Below are positions 7,556-16,774 of a stretch of DNA of 64,000 nt, one piece after another (positions within the stretch are counted from its first letter, which is position 1; each line of letters starts with the position of its first letter). The notes beneath the pieces were generated by a model. The model worked only from the letters and a program-made list of their open reading frames with translations. It was not told the DNA's origin and searched no databases. The position numbers and the translations under genes are program-made. The DNA lies in NCBI RefSeq assembly GCF_000720455.1, contig NZ_JOAK01000009.1, positions 1 through 64,000 on the forward strand, written 5' to 3'. Source of the DNA: Streptomyces virginiae. GTDB taxonomy: Bacteria > Actinomycetota > Actinomycetes > Streptomycetales > Streptomycetaceae.

Positions 7556-8968
7556 GTGCTGGAGACCGGTGTCCGGCAGGTCCGGGTGGCGATGGCCATG
7601 GTGTTCGGTCGGAAGCTGAACGTGAGGGCCGTGGAGCGGCTCGTCGCCGACGCCCTCGCCACGCTGGAGGAGTTCGGCTCCCTCGGCGACGACGTCGACG
7701 AACTGGCCGACGGACCGTTCGCCGACCCGGACGAGCGCCGTGACCTGCAGAACCGCGCCCTCCAGCGGACCGTGCGCCGACTCGCCAAACGCTCGCCCTT
7801 CTACCGCGAGCGGCTCGCCGGCATCGACCTCGACGGACTGACCACCGAGACGCTCACCCGGATCCCGGTCACCCGCAAGGCCGACCTGCTCGAGCGCCCG
7901 GCCGACTTCCTGTGCAGCACCCCCTACCTGGCGACCCAGACGACCGGCACCACCGGTCGCCCCGTCCAGATGTGGCTCTCCCGCTACGAGATGGAACTCT
8001 GGCCGGCGCTGATCGCGCTGTCCGTCGTGCTGCGCGGGGACATCCGCCCCGGCGACCGGATGCAGATCAACCTCAGCTCCCGGGCGACGGCCGCCGTGCA
8101 GGAGGACGTGGAGGTCTGCCGGCTCGTGAACGCCTCCTGCCACGTCGTCGGCCAGGTCCCGCCCGAGGAATCCGTCGAGCACCTGCTCGGCGGCAACGGC
8201 ACCCGCCCCACCCTGCTCACCGGCAACCCCAGTTACCTGGCCCGGATGCTCACCGCGGCACGCCGTCGTGGCTACGGACCCGACGACTTCGGCCTCCGGT
8301 CGATCTACGCCGGCGGCGAGATCGTGTCACCGGCCTTCGTGGCGGCCCTGCGCGAGACCTTCGGCGCCGAGACCATCGGCGACAACTTCGGCATGACCGA
8401 ACTGCTGCCCGTCGGCGGCCGCACCTGCAGCCACCACCACCTCCACATCGACCCCAACATGGGCTACACCGAGGTGCTCGGCCTCGACACGGGAGAACCC
8501 GTCGCCCCCGGACAGCTCGGGGAACTGACCGTCACGCCGTACTACCCCTACCGGGAGTGCATGCCGGTCCTGCGGTACAACACCGGCGACGTCGTCCGCA
8601 CCCTGGAGGGCGAACCCGACTGCGAACTGGCCGCGGTGCCCGCCGTGTCGCAGATCCTCGGCAAGGCGGGCACCCTGCTGCGCACCGCCGACGGGGTCGT
8701 GACGCCGCGCGACGTCGTCGAGGCCCTGGACGGCACCCCGGGCATGCCCTGGCCGCTGCGCCACCGCGCGCAGGTCGGCTCCGACGGCCGCCTCCACGTG
8801 GAGGTCGCCTCGCGGACCGCGACGACGGCCGAGGTGACCGAGCGGCTGCTGGCCCGCGACATCGACGCGCGCGTCACCGTCCTGCCGCTGGACGACGAGG
8901 AGGCCGCGCGCCGCTTCCCCCTCCGCTGTGACCTGTTGGAGCACACCTTCACCCGGAGCCACGCATGA
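7556..8968 (+). CDS. PaaK/LuxE-like adenylate-forming ligase
   Basis: A 470-residue member of the ANL superfamily, closest in layout to phenylacetate-CoA ligase and LuxE-like acyl-protein synthetases. Such enzymes activate a carboxylate with ATP as an acyl-adenylate. Visible motifs are the phosphate loop TTGTTGRP (residues about 129-136), DNFGMTELLP for the A5 motif, YNTGDVVRT for A7, and a C-terminal lid region with ILGKAGTLLRTADG. The GTG at 7556 is chosen for the AGGGAGG site before it; an in-frame ATG at 7472 would overlap the peptide gene. Its stop overlaps the protease start (ATGA). It may activate an acid for attachment to the peptide, or the peptide's own carboxylate. Confidence 0.85.
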   Translation: MLETGVRQVRVAMAMVFGRKLNVRAVERLVADALATLEEFGSLGDDVDELADGPFADPDERRDLQNRALQRTVRRLAKRSPFYRERLAGIDLDGLTTETLTRIPVTRKADLLERPADFLCSTPYLATQTTGTTGRPVQMWLSRYEMELWPALIALSVVLRGDIRPGDRMQINLSSRATAAVQEDVEVCRLVNASCHVVGQVPPEESVEHLLGGNGTRPTLLTGNPSYLARMLTAARRRGYGPDDFGLRSIYAGGEIVSPAFVAALRETFGAETIGDNFGMTELLPVGGRTCSHHHLHIDPNMGYTEVLGLDTGEPVAPGQLGELTVTPYYPYRECMPVLRYNTGDVVRTLEGEPDCELAAVPAVSQILGKAGTLLRTADGVVTPRDVVEALDGTPGMPWPLRHRAQVGSDGRLHVEVASRTATTAEVTERLLARDIDARVTVLPLDDEEAARRFPLRCDLLEHTFTRSHA

Positions 8969-9876
8969 CGGTCTTCTTCCAGCTCGCGGTCACCGCGGCC
9001 CTGGCCCTCGCGGTCGTCGTCGGCACCATCGCCTACTTCCGTGCCGTCCGCACGGCGAGGCCGCCCGTCGGCGTCTTCAACGGCCGGGACATCTTCATGA
9101 TGATGGGCTTCGTCCTGGCGCTGCCGTACGTCTACCTCGCACTGCCGGGTGCCGTCCTCCCGGTCGTGCTCGCCCTGGTCTTCGCCGGCGGACTGTCCGT
9201 CGGCTACCAGCCGATCATCGGCAACGGCCGGCTGCGCTGGGCGCTGATCACCGCGTTGATCGCGAGCGTCCTCGTCACGCACCTGGCCTTCGGGGAGACC
9301 GCGCCGCCGTACTGGGTGGCGAACAGCTGTGTCGTCGGCCTGGTCGTCGTCTCCGCCACGAACCTCAACGTCCAGGGCGGCATGCGGCTGAAGAACGTGG
9401 CGTGGTTCCTGCTCGCCCTCGCCGCCTACGACGCCTTCTTCGCCTGGGTCGTCCCGCTGACCCAGGAGCTCGCCGACGCCGTCCAGGGCTATCCGTACGC
9501 ACCGGCCGCGGGCCTGCGCATCGGTGAGGACCTCGGCGCCGTCGTCGGCATGGGCGACCTGCTGGCCTACGCCCTCTTCACGACCACCGCCTACAAGGCG
9601 TACGGGAAGCCGGGGCTGCGGACCGGGATCACCCTGGTGGTGCTCTTCGGGGCCGTGGCTCCCGTGGCGGCCCTGCACCTGATCTCGGCGGCCACCGGCG
9701 ACGCCCCCGGCATCATCCCCGCCCAGGTGTTCTTCGGCCCGGCCGCCTTCGTCGCCTACCAGGTCCTGCGACGCCGGGGGCCGGAGCGCCGGATGGCCGA
9801 CATCGTCTTCCGCGGCGACCGCGCGGACGCTCCGCGGCAGACCCCGGTACGCGCCGAGGCCCGGCCGGTGGCCTGA
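8965..9876 (+). CDS. SPP/presenilin-like GxGD intramembrane protease
   Basis: A 303-residue protein with nine predicted membrane helices and a polar C-terminal tail. Helix 6 contains YDAFFAWV (Tyr155-Asp156), helix 7 contains VVGMGDLL (Gly195-Asp198), and helix 9 contains IPAQVFFGP (from Pro252). These match the YD, GxGD and PAL signatures of family A22 aspartyl proteases. Spacings (42 residues between the aspartates, 54 from the second to PAL) are close to those of signal peptide peptidase. SPPs cut single-span hydrophobic peptides within the membrane. Start ATG 8965 overlaps the ligase stop, implying translational coupling. The 29-residue peptide is the obvious candidate substrate. The assignment rests on motifs and topology, not on a profile search. 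Confidence 0.8.
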   Translation: MTVFFQLAVTAALALAVVVGTIAYFRAVRTARPPVGVFNGRDIFMMMGFVLALPYVYLALPGAVLPVVLALVFAGGLSVGYQPIIGNGRLRWALITALIASVLVTHLAFGETAPPYWVANSCVVGLVVVSATNLNVQGGMRLKNVAWFLLALAAYDAFFAWVVPLTQELADAVQGYPYAPAAGLRIGEDLGAVVGMGDLLAYALFTTTAYKAYGKPGLRTGITLVVLFGAVAPVAALHLISAATGDAPGIIPAQVFFGPAAFVAYQVLRRRGPERRMADIVFRGDRADAPRQTPVRAEARPVA

Positions 9877-9910
9877 GCGGGCACGGCCGGGGGGCCCGGG
9901 GGCCGGGGCG

Positions 9911-11038
9911 CTACCCGCGCCAGATCTTCTCGTACGCCTCCTGGTACCCGCGGGGGTCCCAGGAGGTGGCCCCGCCGCTGTTGTCGGCCGTGACCACGTG
10001 GACCGGGGCGACGTAGCCGCTCGCGGGCCGGCCGGCGAAGGCTCGGTTGAACTCGTCGACGATCTGCCAGCCCTGCTGCGAGAGCGGCTCCGGAACGGTG
10101 GCGGCCTGGTACTGCCGGCTGTTGATGCGCTGGAAGGCGGACGGATCGCCGTCGCCGGCACCGATGTTGGACGGCGGTCCGCCGCCCGGCTTCCCGGCGG
10201 CGCGCAGGGCCGGGGCGGCGTCGGCGAAGTAGAGGTCGTTGATGGCGACCGAGTGGGTCCACTTCTTCCCGAAGCGGGACAGCAGGGAGGAGACCTCCTG
10301 CGGGGTGCGCCGGCTCGCGTCCGGGATCGGAATGTTCTCGTACGCCAGGAGGTCGACGCCGGGGCAGTCGGCGAGGCGCCGCTCGATCAGGTCGGCCTTC
10401 GTCCTGGCGAAGGGGATCGAGTCGTCGGTGAACAGGACGACGCCCGCTCCGCCGTCGGACCGGGCGATGATCCAGTCCGCGCTGATCCTCGCCACGTCCT
10501 GCACCTTCGTGGTGATGTTGGTGAAGAGCGGCGGGTTCGTGCTCGGGCCGGGTGAGTCGACCGCGTGCCAGCCGACGAGCGGGATGTCCGCGGCCCGGGC
10601 CCGCGCCACCTGCTGCGAGGTCAGGCGCGGGTCGAAACCGCCGATGACGATGCCCGAGGGCCTGAGGGTGACGGCCTGGCTCAGCGCCGCCTGGATCCCG
10701 GCCGGGCTGCCCTCCCCGTCGATCACCCGGACCTGCCAGCCGATGGTCTTCGCGGCCTGCTGGAGCCCCTGCGCGACTCCCGCCACGCCCGGATTGGTCA
10801 TGGTCTGCGCGACGTAGACGATGCTCTTGCCGGGGACCGCGGCGGGCCCGGTCGTGGGCCCGGTCCACGAACTGTCGGTGCTCTCGGCCTTCGCGACGTC
10901 GGCCCGCGCCTCCTGGAGGACGGTCGGGCAGCCGGCCGCCGAGGGCCCGGTGGTGCCCGCCGTGCCGCCGCCGCATCCGGCGACGGCCGCCGTGAGCAGG
11001 GCTGCGGCCGCGAGAAGGGTCATGCGGTTGGGGTACAC
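9911..11038 (-). CDS. Sugar ABC transporter substrate-binding lipoprotein
   Basis: A 375-residue type I periplasmic-binding-like protein (ribose/xylose class). The signal peptide ends in a lipobox, TAAVAGC, so Cys22 should be lipidated. The mature part has the two-lobe features VYVAQTMTNPGVAGVAQGLQ, GIVIGGFDP and VVTADNSGGATSWDP. The start is a GTG at 11038 after an AGGAGC site. It is the third gene of a leftward operon with the ATPase and permease. The ligand is probably a sugar or related small molecule; the sequence does not say which. Confidence 0.9.
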   Translation of the reverse strand: MYPNRMTLLAAAALLTAAVAGCGGGTAGTTGPSAAGCPTVLQEARADVAKAESTDSSWTGPTTGPAAVPGKSIVYVAQTMTNPGVAGVAQGLQQAAKTIGWQVRVIDGEGSPAGIQAALSQAVTLRPSGIVIGGFDPRLTSQQVARARAADIPLVGWHAVDSPGPSTNPPLFTNITTKVQDVARISADWIIARSDGGAGVVLFTDDSIPFARTKADLIERRLADCPGVDLLAYENIPIPDASRRTPQEVSSLLSRFGKKWTHSVAINDLYFADAAPALRAAGKPGGGPPSNIGAGDGDPSAFQRINSRQYQAATVPEPLSQQGWQIVDEFNRAFAGRPASGYVAPVHVVTADNSGGATSWDPRGYQEAYEKIWRG

Positions 11039-11073
11039 GGTGCTCCTGACGCTCTGTGCGCTGCGAAGGGGTC

Positions 11074-12096
11074 TCAGGGGGCGTCCTGCCGATCGTGCCG
11101 GGTCCGCGCGGCCCCTCCGGTCGCGGTGGCGCCGGCGCGCAGCCGGCGGCGGGCGGAGTAGCCGGCCAGGCCGACCGCGATGAGCAGGGTCGCGCCGTTG
11201 AACAGCGGGGTCGCCCAGAACTGTGCGCCGAGCTGCCCGATCCCGGCGAGGCCCACGGCGAGGACGGTCACGGCGACGAGGGTGCCCAGGGCGTTGGCAC
11301 GGCCCGGTTTGATCGCGGTGGAGCCGAGCAGGGCGCCGACGAACGCGGGCAGCAGGTAGTCCAGCCCGACGCTGGGGTTGCCGATCTGCTGCTGCGCCGC
11401 GAGGAGGACCCCGGCGAAACCGACGATCAGGCCCGACGCGGCGAAGGCGACGACGGAGTAGCGGTGGGTGGGGATGCCGAGGATCGCGGCGGCCCGGGGG
11501 TTGGAGCCGATGACGTACAGGTACCGGCCGAGCGGCAGCCGTTCCAGCAGCACCCAGAGGGCGGCGACGAGGGCGAGCACGTAGAAGGCGGGGAGGGGCA
11601 GGCCGAGGAACCTGGAGTCGTACAGGCCGGTGAAGGCGGCCGGGAGGCCTTCGGGGCCGGGGACGATCCGGCCGCCGTCGGTGATCCAGCCGGTCGCCGC
11701 GTACATGATGCTGCCGGTGCCGAGGGTGGCGATGAGGGAGTCGATGCGCGCGAACTCGACGATGATGCCGTTCACGACGCCGGCCAGCGCCCCGCCGACG
11801 ACGACCGTGAGGCAGGCCAACTGCCAGGGCCAGTGCTCGTCGACGATGAGGTGCATCACCATGACGTGCGCCAGGCCCAGGCCGTAGCCGATGGACAGGT
11901 CGAACCGGCCGGCCGCGATGGGCACCGTCACACCGAGCGCGAGGATGGCGGGGATCGACTGGTTGGACAGGATCGAGGAGACGTTGTCCATCGTCGGGAA
12001 GGTGTCCGGCAGGACGAGGGAGAAGACCAGGAAGAGCAGGACCGTCAGGGTCAGCAGGCCGTAGGTGCCGGCGAAGTGGGCGCGCCGGCGGATCAC
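11074..12096 (-). CDS. Sugar ABC transporter permease
   Basis: A 340-residue RbsC-like inner-membrane permease with about ten hydrophobic segments. Family features include the GRFDLSIGYGLGLAHVMVM helix, the EFARIDSLIATLGTGSIMY segment and the cytoplasmic coupling loop VIGSNPRAAAILGI. The GTG at 12096 overlaps the ATPase TGA at 12095-12093, so the two are translationally coupled. It forms the membrane channel of the three-gene importer. Confidence 0.92.
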   Translation of the reverse strand: MIRRRAHFAGTYGLLTLTVLLFLVFSLVLPDTFPTMDNVSSILSNQSIPAILALGVTVPIAAGRFDLSIGYGLGLAHVMVMHLIVDEHWPWQLACLTVVVGGALAGVVNGIIVEFARIDSLIATLGTGSIMYAATGWITDGGRIVPGPEGLPAAFTGLYDSRFLGLPLPAFYVLALVAALWVLLERLPLGRYLYVIGSNPRAAAILGIPTHRYSVVAFAASGLIVGFAGVLLAAQQQIGNPSVGLDYLLPAFVGALLGSTAIKPGRANALGTLVAVTVLAVGLAGIGQLGAQFWATPLFNGATLLIAVGLAGYSARRRLRAGATATGGAARTRHDRQDAP

Positions 12097-13685
12097 CGGC
12101 CCGAACCGTTTCCGGTGATCGCGGGCAGGGCCGAGGCGGTGCGCGTGAGCTCGGTGACGTTCAGCTTCCCGCCCGCCAGCTCGGCCACCACGGCGCCGCG
12201 GCCGAAGACCAGCGCACGGTGGCAGAGGTCGGCGACCTCCTCGAAGTCGGTGGAGATGAGCAGGACGGCGAGGCCCGAAGCCACCGCCTCGTCGAGGATG
12301 CGGTGGATCGCCGCCTTGGCTCCGACGTCCACGCTGGCGGTCGGCTCCTCCAGGATCAGCAGGCGCAGGTTCCCCCGCAGCCACCGGCCGACGACCACCT
12401 TCTGCTGGTTGCCGCCGGACAGGGTGGCGATGGGCACCTCGCTGTCCCGGGGGCGCACCGAGAACCGCTCGATCAGGGCGCGGGCCTCGGCGCGTTCGCG
12501 CCGCGGACCGGTCCAGCGCCAGTCGGGCACACCGGCGGCCCGCGGATTGGCGAGGAAGTTCTCCCGCACGGTCAGATCGGCGGCGCAGCCCTCCTCCTGA
12601 CGGTTGCCGGCGACGAAGCCGACGCCGTGGCGCAGTGCCTCGGCGACCGTGTGCGGACGGTACGGGCTGCCGTCCAGCAGTGCCCGGCCGCCGAGGAGCG
12701 GCAGCGCGCCGGCGAGGGCGCGGCCCAGGTGCGTGTGGCCGGCGCCGGTCAGGCCCACCATGCCGAGGATCTCGCCCTCGCGCAGCTCCAGGGCGACGGG
12801 CCCCGTGCGTCCGGTCGACACGCTGTCGAGGCTCAGGACGGCGGGGCGCGCCGCGCGCGCGGAGCCGGAGGCGGCTGCGGATGAGGATGCGGGGGCGGGC
12901 GCGGGGTCGGTCCGGCGGCGGGCCGGTTCGTGGCCCACGATGTCCCGCACCAGGCGGGCGGGGGAGTAGGGGGCGAGCGGGCCGTGGCTGACGAGGCGGC
13001 CGTCGCGCAGGACGGCGAAGGTGTCGGCGACCTCGTACACCTCGTCGAGCCGGTGGCTGACGTAGAGGATGCCGTGTCCCCGGTCGCGCAGGGCGTGCAG
13101 GACGTCGAAGAGCCGGGCGCAGTCGGCGGCGGGGAGGGTGGCGGTCGGCTCGTCGAGGACGAAGAGCCGGGCGTTGCGCGCCAGCGCGCGGGCGATGGCG
13201 ACCAGGGACCGCTCGGCGGGGGCGAGGTCGGCGATGCGGGCGTCGGCGTCCAGGTGTCCGGCGACGGTCCGCAGGGCCTCGTCGCAGCGCTCACGGGTCC
13301 GGCGCCACGAGATCAGGCCGCGGCGCAGCGGGTAGCCGGCGCCCAGGGCGATGTTCTCGGCGACCGTCATCCACTCGACGAGACCGAGGTCCTGGTGGAT
13401 GAAGGACATCTGGCGGAAGGCGGCCTCTGAGGGGAGCGGGTGACCGGCCACCGTCACCTCGCCCGCGTCGGCGTGGTGGACCCCCGCGAGCACCTTGATC
13501 AGGGTGGACTTGCCGGCCCCGTTGGGTCCGAGGAGGGCGAGGACGCTGCCGCCGTGGATGTCGAGGCCGACCGAGTCCAGTGCGAGCGTGCCGCCGAACC
13601 GCTTGCTGAGACCGCGTATCCGGACGAGGGGTTCCCCGCCGGAACGCGGGGGCGGGCTCATCGAGGTGACGGGAGTGTCATGCAC
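12093..13685 (-). CDS. Sugar ABC transporter ATPase (two domains)
   Basis: A 530-residue RbsA/XylG-like protein with two fused nucleotide-binding domains. The N-domain has Walker A GPNGAGKST (residues 53-61), a weak signature LAPAERSLV and Walker B LFVLDEPT. The C-domain has GLTGAGHTHL at the Walker A position, signature LSGGNQQKV and LLILEEPT. One strong and one weak domain is normal for this family. An Ala/Ser-rich linker (about residues 262-282) joins the halves. First gene of the leftward transporter operon; starts GTG at 13685. Confidence 0.92.
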   Translation of the reverse strand: MHDTPVTSMSPPPRSGGEPLVRIRGLSKRFGGTLALDSVGLDIHGGSVLALLGPNGAGKSTLIKVLAGVHHADAGEVTVAGHPLPSEAAFRQMSFIHQDLGLVEWMTVAENIALGAGYPLRRGLISWRRTRERCDEALRTVAGHLDADARIADLAPAERSLVAIARALARNARLFVLDEPTATLPAADCARLFDVLHALRDRGHGILYVSHRLDEVYEVADTFAVLRDGRLVSHGPLAPYSPARLVRDIVGHEPARRRTDPAPAPASSSAAASGSARAARPAVLSLDSVSTGRTGPVALELREGEILGMVGLTGAGHTHLGRALAGALPLLGGRALLDGSPYRPHTVAEALRHGVGFVAGNRQEEGCAADLTVRENFLANPRAAGVPDWRWTGPRRERAEARALIERFSVRPRDSEVPIATLSGGNQQKVVVGRWLRGNLRLLILEEPTASVDVGAKAAIHRILDEAVASGLAVLLISTDFEEVADLCHRALVFGRGAVVAELAGGKLNVTELTRTASALPAITGNGSGR

Positions 13686-13779
13686 GGACTTCTCCGGGGC
13701 CGCCTGGGGGAGGTGGTGCTGCGTTACGGAACAGTCAGGATGCTACTTGGAGCTATCGCCACATGACGGACATTGCGGG

Positions 13780-16641
13780 TCATGCCGCGTCCAGGGCGCA
13801 TTCGGCCCAGATGACCTTGCCCCGGGCGGTGTACCGGGCTCCCCAGGCCTGGGAGAGCTGCGCGACGAGGAACAGGCCGCGGCCGCCCTCGTCCGTGGTG
13901 GCGGCCCGCCGCAGGTGGGGGGCGGTGTTGCTGCCGTCGGAGACCTCGCAGATCAGGGTCCGGTCGTGGATCAGCCGGACCTGGATGGGCTCGCTGCCGT
14001 AGCGGACCGCGTTCGTGACCAGCTCGCTGAGCATCAGCTCGGCGGCGAAGGCGAGTTCGTCCAGCCCCCAGTCGGCGAGCTGGCGGGTGGCGGCGCCCCG
14101 GACGTCGGAGACGAGGGACGGGTCCGGGGCCAGGTCCCACGTGGCGATCCGGTCGGCGGGAACGGCACGGGTGCGGGCGACGAGCAGCGCGACGTCGTCG
14201 CCCGGATGCTCCGGAGCCACGGCCTCCATGACGGCCCGGCAGGTGTCCTCCGGGCTCCGGTCCGGGTGGGCCAGCGCGTGGCGCAGCTGGTCGAGCGACA
14301 CGTCGATGTCGCGGTGGCGGCCGTCGACGAGACCGTCGGTGTACAGCACCAGCGTGCTGTGCTCGGGGAGGCGGATCTCGGCGGTCTCGAAGGGCAGCCC
14401 GCCCAGACCGAGGGGCGGTCCGGCGGGCAGGTCGGGGAAGGCGACGCTGCCGTCGGGGGCGACCAGGGCGGGCGGGGGGTGGCCGGCGCGGGCCATCGTG
14501 CACACCTGCGAGGTGGGGTCGTAGACGGCGTACAGGCAGGTGGCGCCGACGATGCCGTTGCTGCCGGTGGCGCTCGCGTCGTCCTCCTCCCGGTCCAGGC
14601 GCACCAAGAGGTTGTCCAGGTGGGTGAGCAGCTCGTCGGGCGCCAGCTCCAGCTCGGCGAAGTTGCGTGCCGCGATGCGCAGCCGGCCCATGGTGGCGGC
14701 GGCGTGCAGTCCGTGCCCGACGACGTCGCCGACCAGCAGCGCGACGCGGGTGCCGGAGAGGGGGATGACGTCGAACCAGTCGCCGCCCACCCCGGACTCG
14801 GCGGGCAGGTAGCGGTGGGCGACCTCCACGGCCCCCTGCTCGGGGAGGCCGCGCGGGAGAAGGCTGCGCTGCAGGGCCAGGGCGAGGGTGTGCTCGCGGG
14901 TGTAGCGGCGGGCGTTGTCGATGCAGAGTGCGGCGCGGGCGGCCAGTTCCTGGGCCAGCCGGGTGTCGTCGTCGCCGAAGGGGGCCGGGTCCTCCGAGCG
15001 GTAGAAGGTGGCGATGCCGAGCAGTACGCCGCGGGCGAGCAGCGGGACGCAGATCATGGAGTGCACGTTGTGGGCCAGGATTCCCCGGGCGTGGTCGAGG
15101 CCCGGGACCATCCAGGCAGGAGTGGTGGCCTGGAGGTCGGTCTCCAGAACGGCGGGCGCGCCCTCCAGACAGCGCATGTGGGGGGTGCCGGGGTCCAGCC
15201 GCACCTGGTGGCCGACGGGGTAGAAGGGGCAGTCGTCGCGGATGCCGTGGACCACCGTGCGGTGCAGCTCGGCCTGCGGGTGGGCGGACTCCTCGCCGCG
15301 AAGGACGGCCCCGGCCAGGTCGACCGTGACGTAGTCGGCCAGACGCGGCACGGCCGTCTCGGCGAGTTCCCAGGCGGTGCGGCTCACGTCCAGGGTGGTG
15401 CCGATCCGGGTGCTGGCCTCGGCCAGCAGCTCCAGGCGGCGGCGCGCGGCGACGGCGTACTTGCCCACCTCGGGCTCGCCCACCAGCACCAGGCCCCGGA
15501 CCGCGCCGGGGGCGTCGGCCGCGTCGTCCACGCCGGTGGTCGGGCCGGCTGCCGGGCCCGCGGTCGGGCCTGCGGTCGGGTCGGCGGTCGGGCCGGTCTG
15601 CCCGTCGCCCCGGGCGGAGGCGTCGGCGAGGTGCCAGGTCAGCGACTCGGCGCGTTCCGTGGCGGCGAGGGCCAGGGCGCCGAGGGCGGAGGCGGTCGGC
15701 TTCGAGGCGGCGAGATGGTGCGCCGGCGGGGACTCGCCGGTGAGGACCGCCTCGACGACGACGCCCTCCACCCCGGACAGGCTCGTGACCGGGCTGCTCA
15801 GGAGGGTGACCCCGCGCCCGTGGGACAGGGACACCTCGACGGCGGCCCGCTGCGGGGAGCAGATGAGTTCGGTGGCCTTCGCCTTGAGGACCATCTGGTC
15901 CTGCCGGTCCAGGCCGCCGTCGGTGAGCTCGTCCAGTCCGATCAGCTGCCCGTCGTCGGCGGCCTCCCCGCCGCGGGCGCGGAGCCGGGCGTCGAGGTAC
16001 GTCCGCAGCAGGGCGCGCTCACGCGCCGAGCTCTGCTCCATGAGCCGCCGCTCGATGGACTCCGCCGCCCGGCGGACCAGGACCGGCAGGGCCGGATCCT
16101 CGTAGCTGCGCGGGTACCCGAAGCAGAGGACGCCGACGATGTGGCCGCTGAACTGGTCGCGGATCGGCGTCGCGGAGCAGGCGTTCGACTGGGACCGCTC
16201 GGCGAAGTGCTCGGCGCCGTACACCTGGCACAGCCGCCTCTCGGCGAGCGCGAGACCGATGCCGTTGGTGCCCGCGTAGCGCTCGGCGAAGACGAAGCCG
16301 GGGACGCTCTGGATCGGCGGCAGCCGCCCGGCCAGGGCGGGCTCCCCGAACCGGCGCTGCAGTACGGTCCCGTTCCCGTCGGCGAGGGAGACGTTCATCT
16401 GGCTGCCCGAGAACCTGGACTGGAGCTGGTCGAGAACCGGTTCGGCCGCCCGGACGAGCCGGCTGTCGGGGTCGAAGTCGTCCGTGTACGGGAGGTCCGT
16501 CTGCTCCGGTGAGAGCCCCAGCATCCGGCTGCGCATCCACGAGTTCAGGATGGGGCCGCGGACGCTGCCCTCGACCGACTCGCCCAGCAGGAACCGCTCA
16601 CGGGAGCGTACGGGGCTGATCTGGCCTCCCGTGACCCCCAT
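13780..16641 (-). CDS. Multidomain SpoIIE-type phosphatase/anti-sigma kinase
   Basis: A 953-residue signalling protein. Residues about 20-200 resemble the sensory region of AcoR-type regulators (RSRERFLLGE, GPILNSWMRSRMLGLSPEQ, YAGTNGIGLAL). A second sensor region leads to a Pro/Gly/Thr-rich linker (TADPTAGPTAGPAAG) and a GAF domain with MICVPLLARGVLLGIATFYR. A PP2C/SpoIIE phosphatase follows (ESGVGGDWFDVI, VGDVVGHGL, LVLYTDGLV, HPGDDVALLV). A C-terminal HATPase domain carries ELVTNAVRYG, DGSNTAP and GRGL, like RsbW anti-sigma kinases. Phosphatase plus kinase in one chain suggests partner switching of a stress sigma factor. The ATG at 16641 is preferred; GTG starts up to 16677 exist. Confidence 0.88.
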   Translation of the reverse strand: MGVTGGQISPVRSRERFLLGESVEGSVRGPILNSWMRSRMLGLSPEQTDLPYTDDFDPDSRLVRAAEPVLDQLQSRFSGSQMNVSLADGNGTVLQRRFGEPALAGRLPPIQSVPGFVFAERYAGTNGIGLALAERRLCQVYGAEHFAERSQSNACSATPIRDQFSGHIVGVLCFGYPRSYEDPALPVLVRRAAESIERRLMEQSSARERALLRTYLDARLRARGGEAADDGQLIGLDELTDGGLDRQDQMVLKAKATELICSPQRAAVEVSLSHGRGVTLLSSPVTSLSGVEGVVVEAVLTGESPPAHHLAASKPTASALGALALAATERAESLTWHLADASARGDGQTGPTADPTAGPTAGPAAGPTTGVDDAADAPGAVRGLVLVGEPEVGKYAVAARRRLELLAEASTRIGTTLDVSRTAWELAETAVPRLADYVTVDLAGAVLRGEESAHPQAELHRTVVHGIRDDCPFYPVGHQVRLDPGTPHMRCLEGAPAVLETDLQATTPAWMVPGLDHARGILAHNVHSMICVPLLARGVLLGIATFYRSEDPAPFGDDDTRLAQELAARAALCIDNARRYTREHTLALALQRSLLPRGLPEQGAVEVAHRYLPAESGVGGDWFDVIPLSGTRVALLVGDVVGHGLHAAATMGRLRIAARNFAELELAPDELLTHLDNLLVRLDREEDDASATGSNGIVGATCLYAVYDPTSQVCTMARAGHPPPALVAPDGSVAFPDLPAGPPLGLGGLPFETAEIRLPEHSTLVLYTDGLVDGRHRDIDVSLDQLRHALAHPDRSPEDTCRAVMEAVAPEHPGDDVALLVARTRAVPADRIATWDLAPDPSLVSDVRGAATRQLADWGLDELAFAAELMLSELVTNAVRYGSEPIQVRLIHDRTLICEVSDGSNTAPHLRRAATTDEGGRGLFLVAQLSQAWGARYTARGKVIWAECALDAA

Positions 16642-16774
16642 CTGCACCACTTCCCCTTGCCGTGCCGCCTGCCGCACCGGGATGTTCGCACCGAGCGAGT
16701 GCTGTTCGAGTATATTCCTCCGCTTTTAAATGAATATGGTCGGATGGATCCGTTCTTGCAGTGTTGACCCTTCA

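Noticed and set aside
12093..13685. Weak Walker A in the second ATPase domain as a defect
   Set aside because: RbsA/XylG-type proteins normally have one degenerate domain, so this is expected.
13495..16512. 1,005-codon rightward open frame
   Set aside because: It is antisense to the SpoIIE-type phosphatase, whose domains are clear; the frame is repetitive Gly/Val/Asp.
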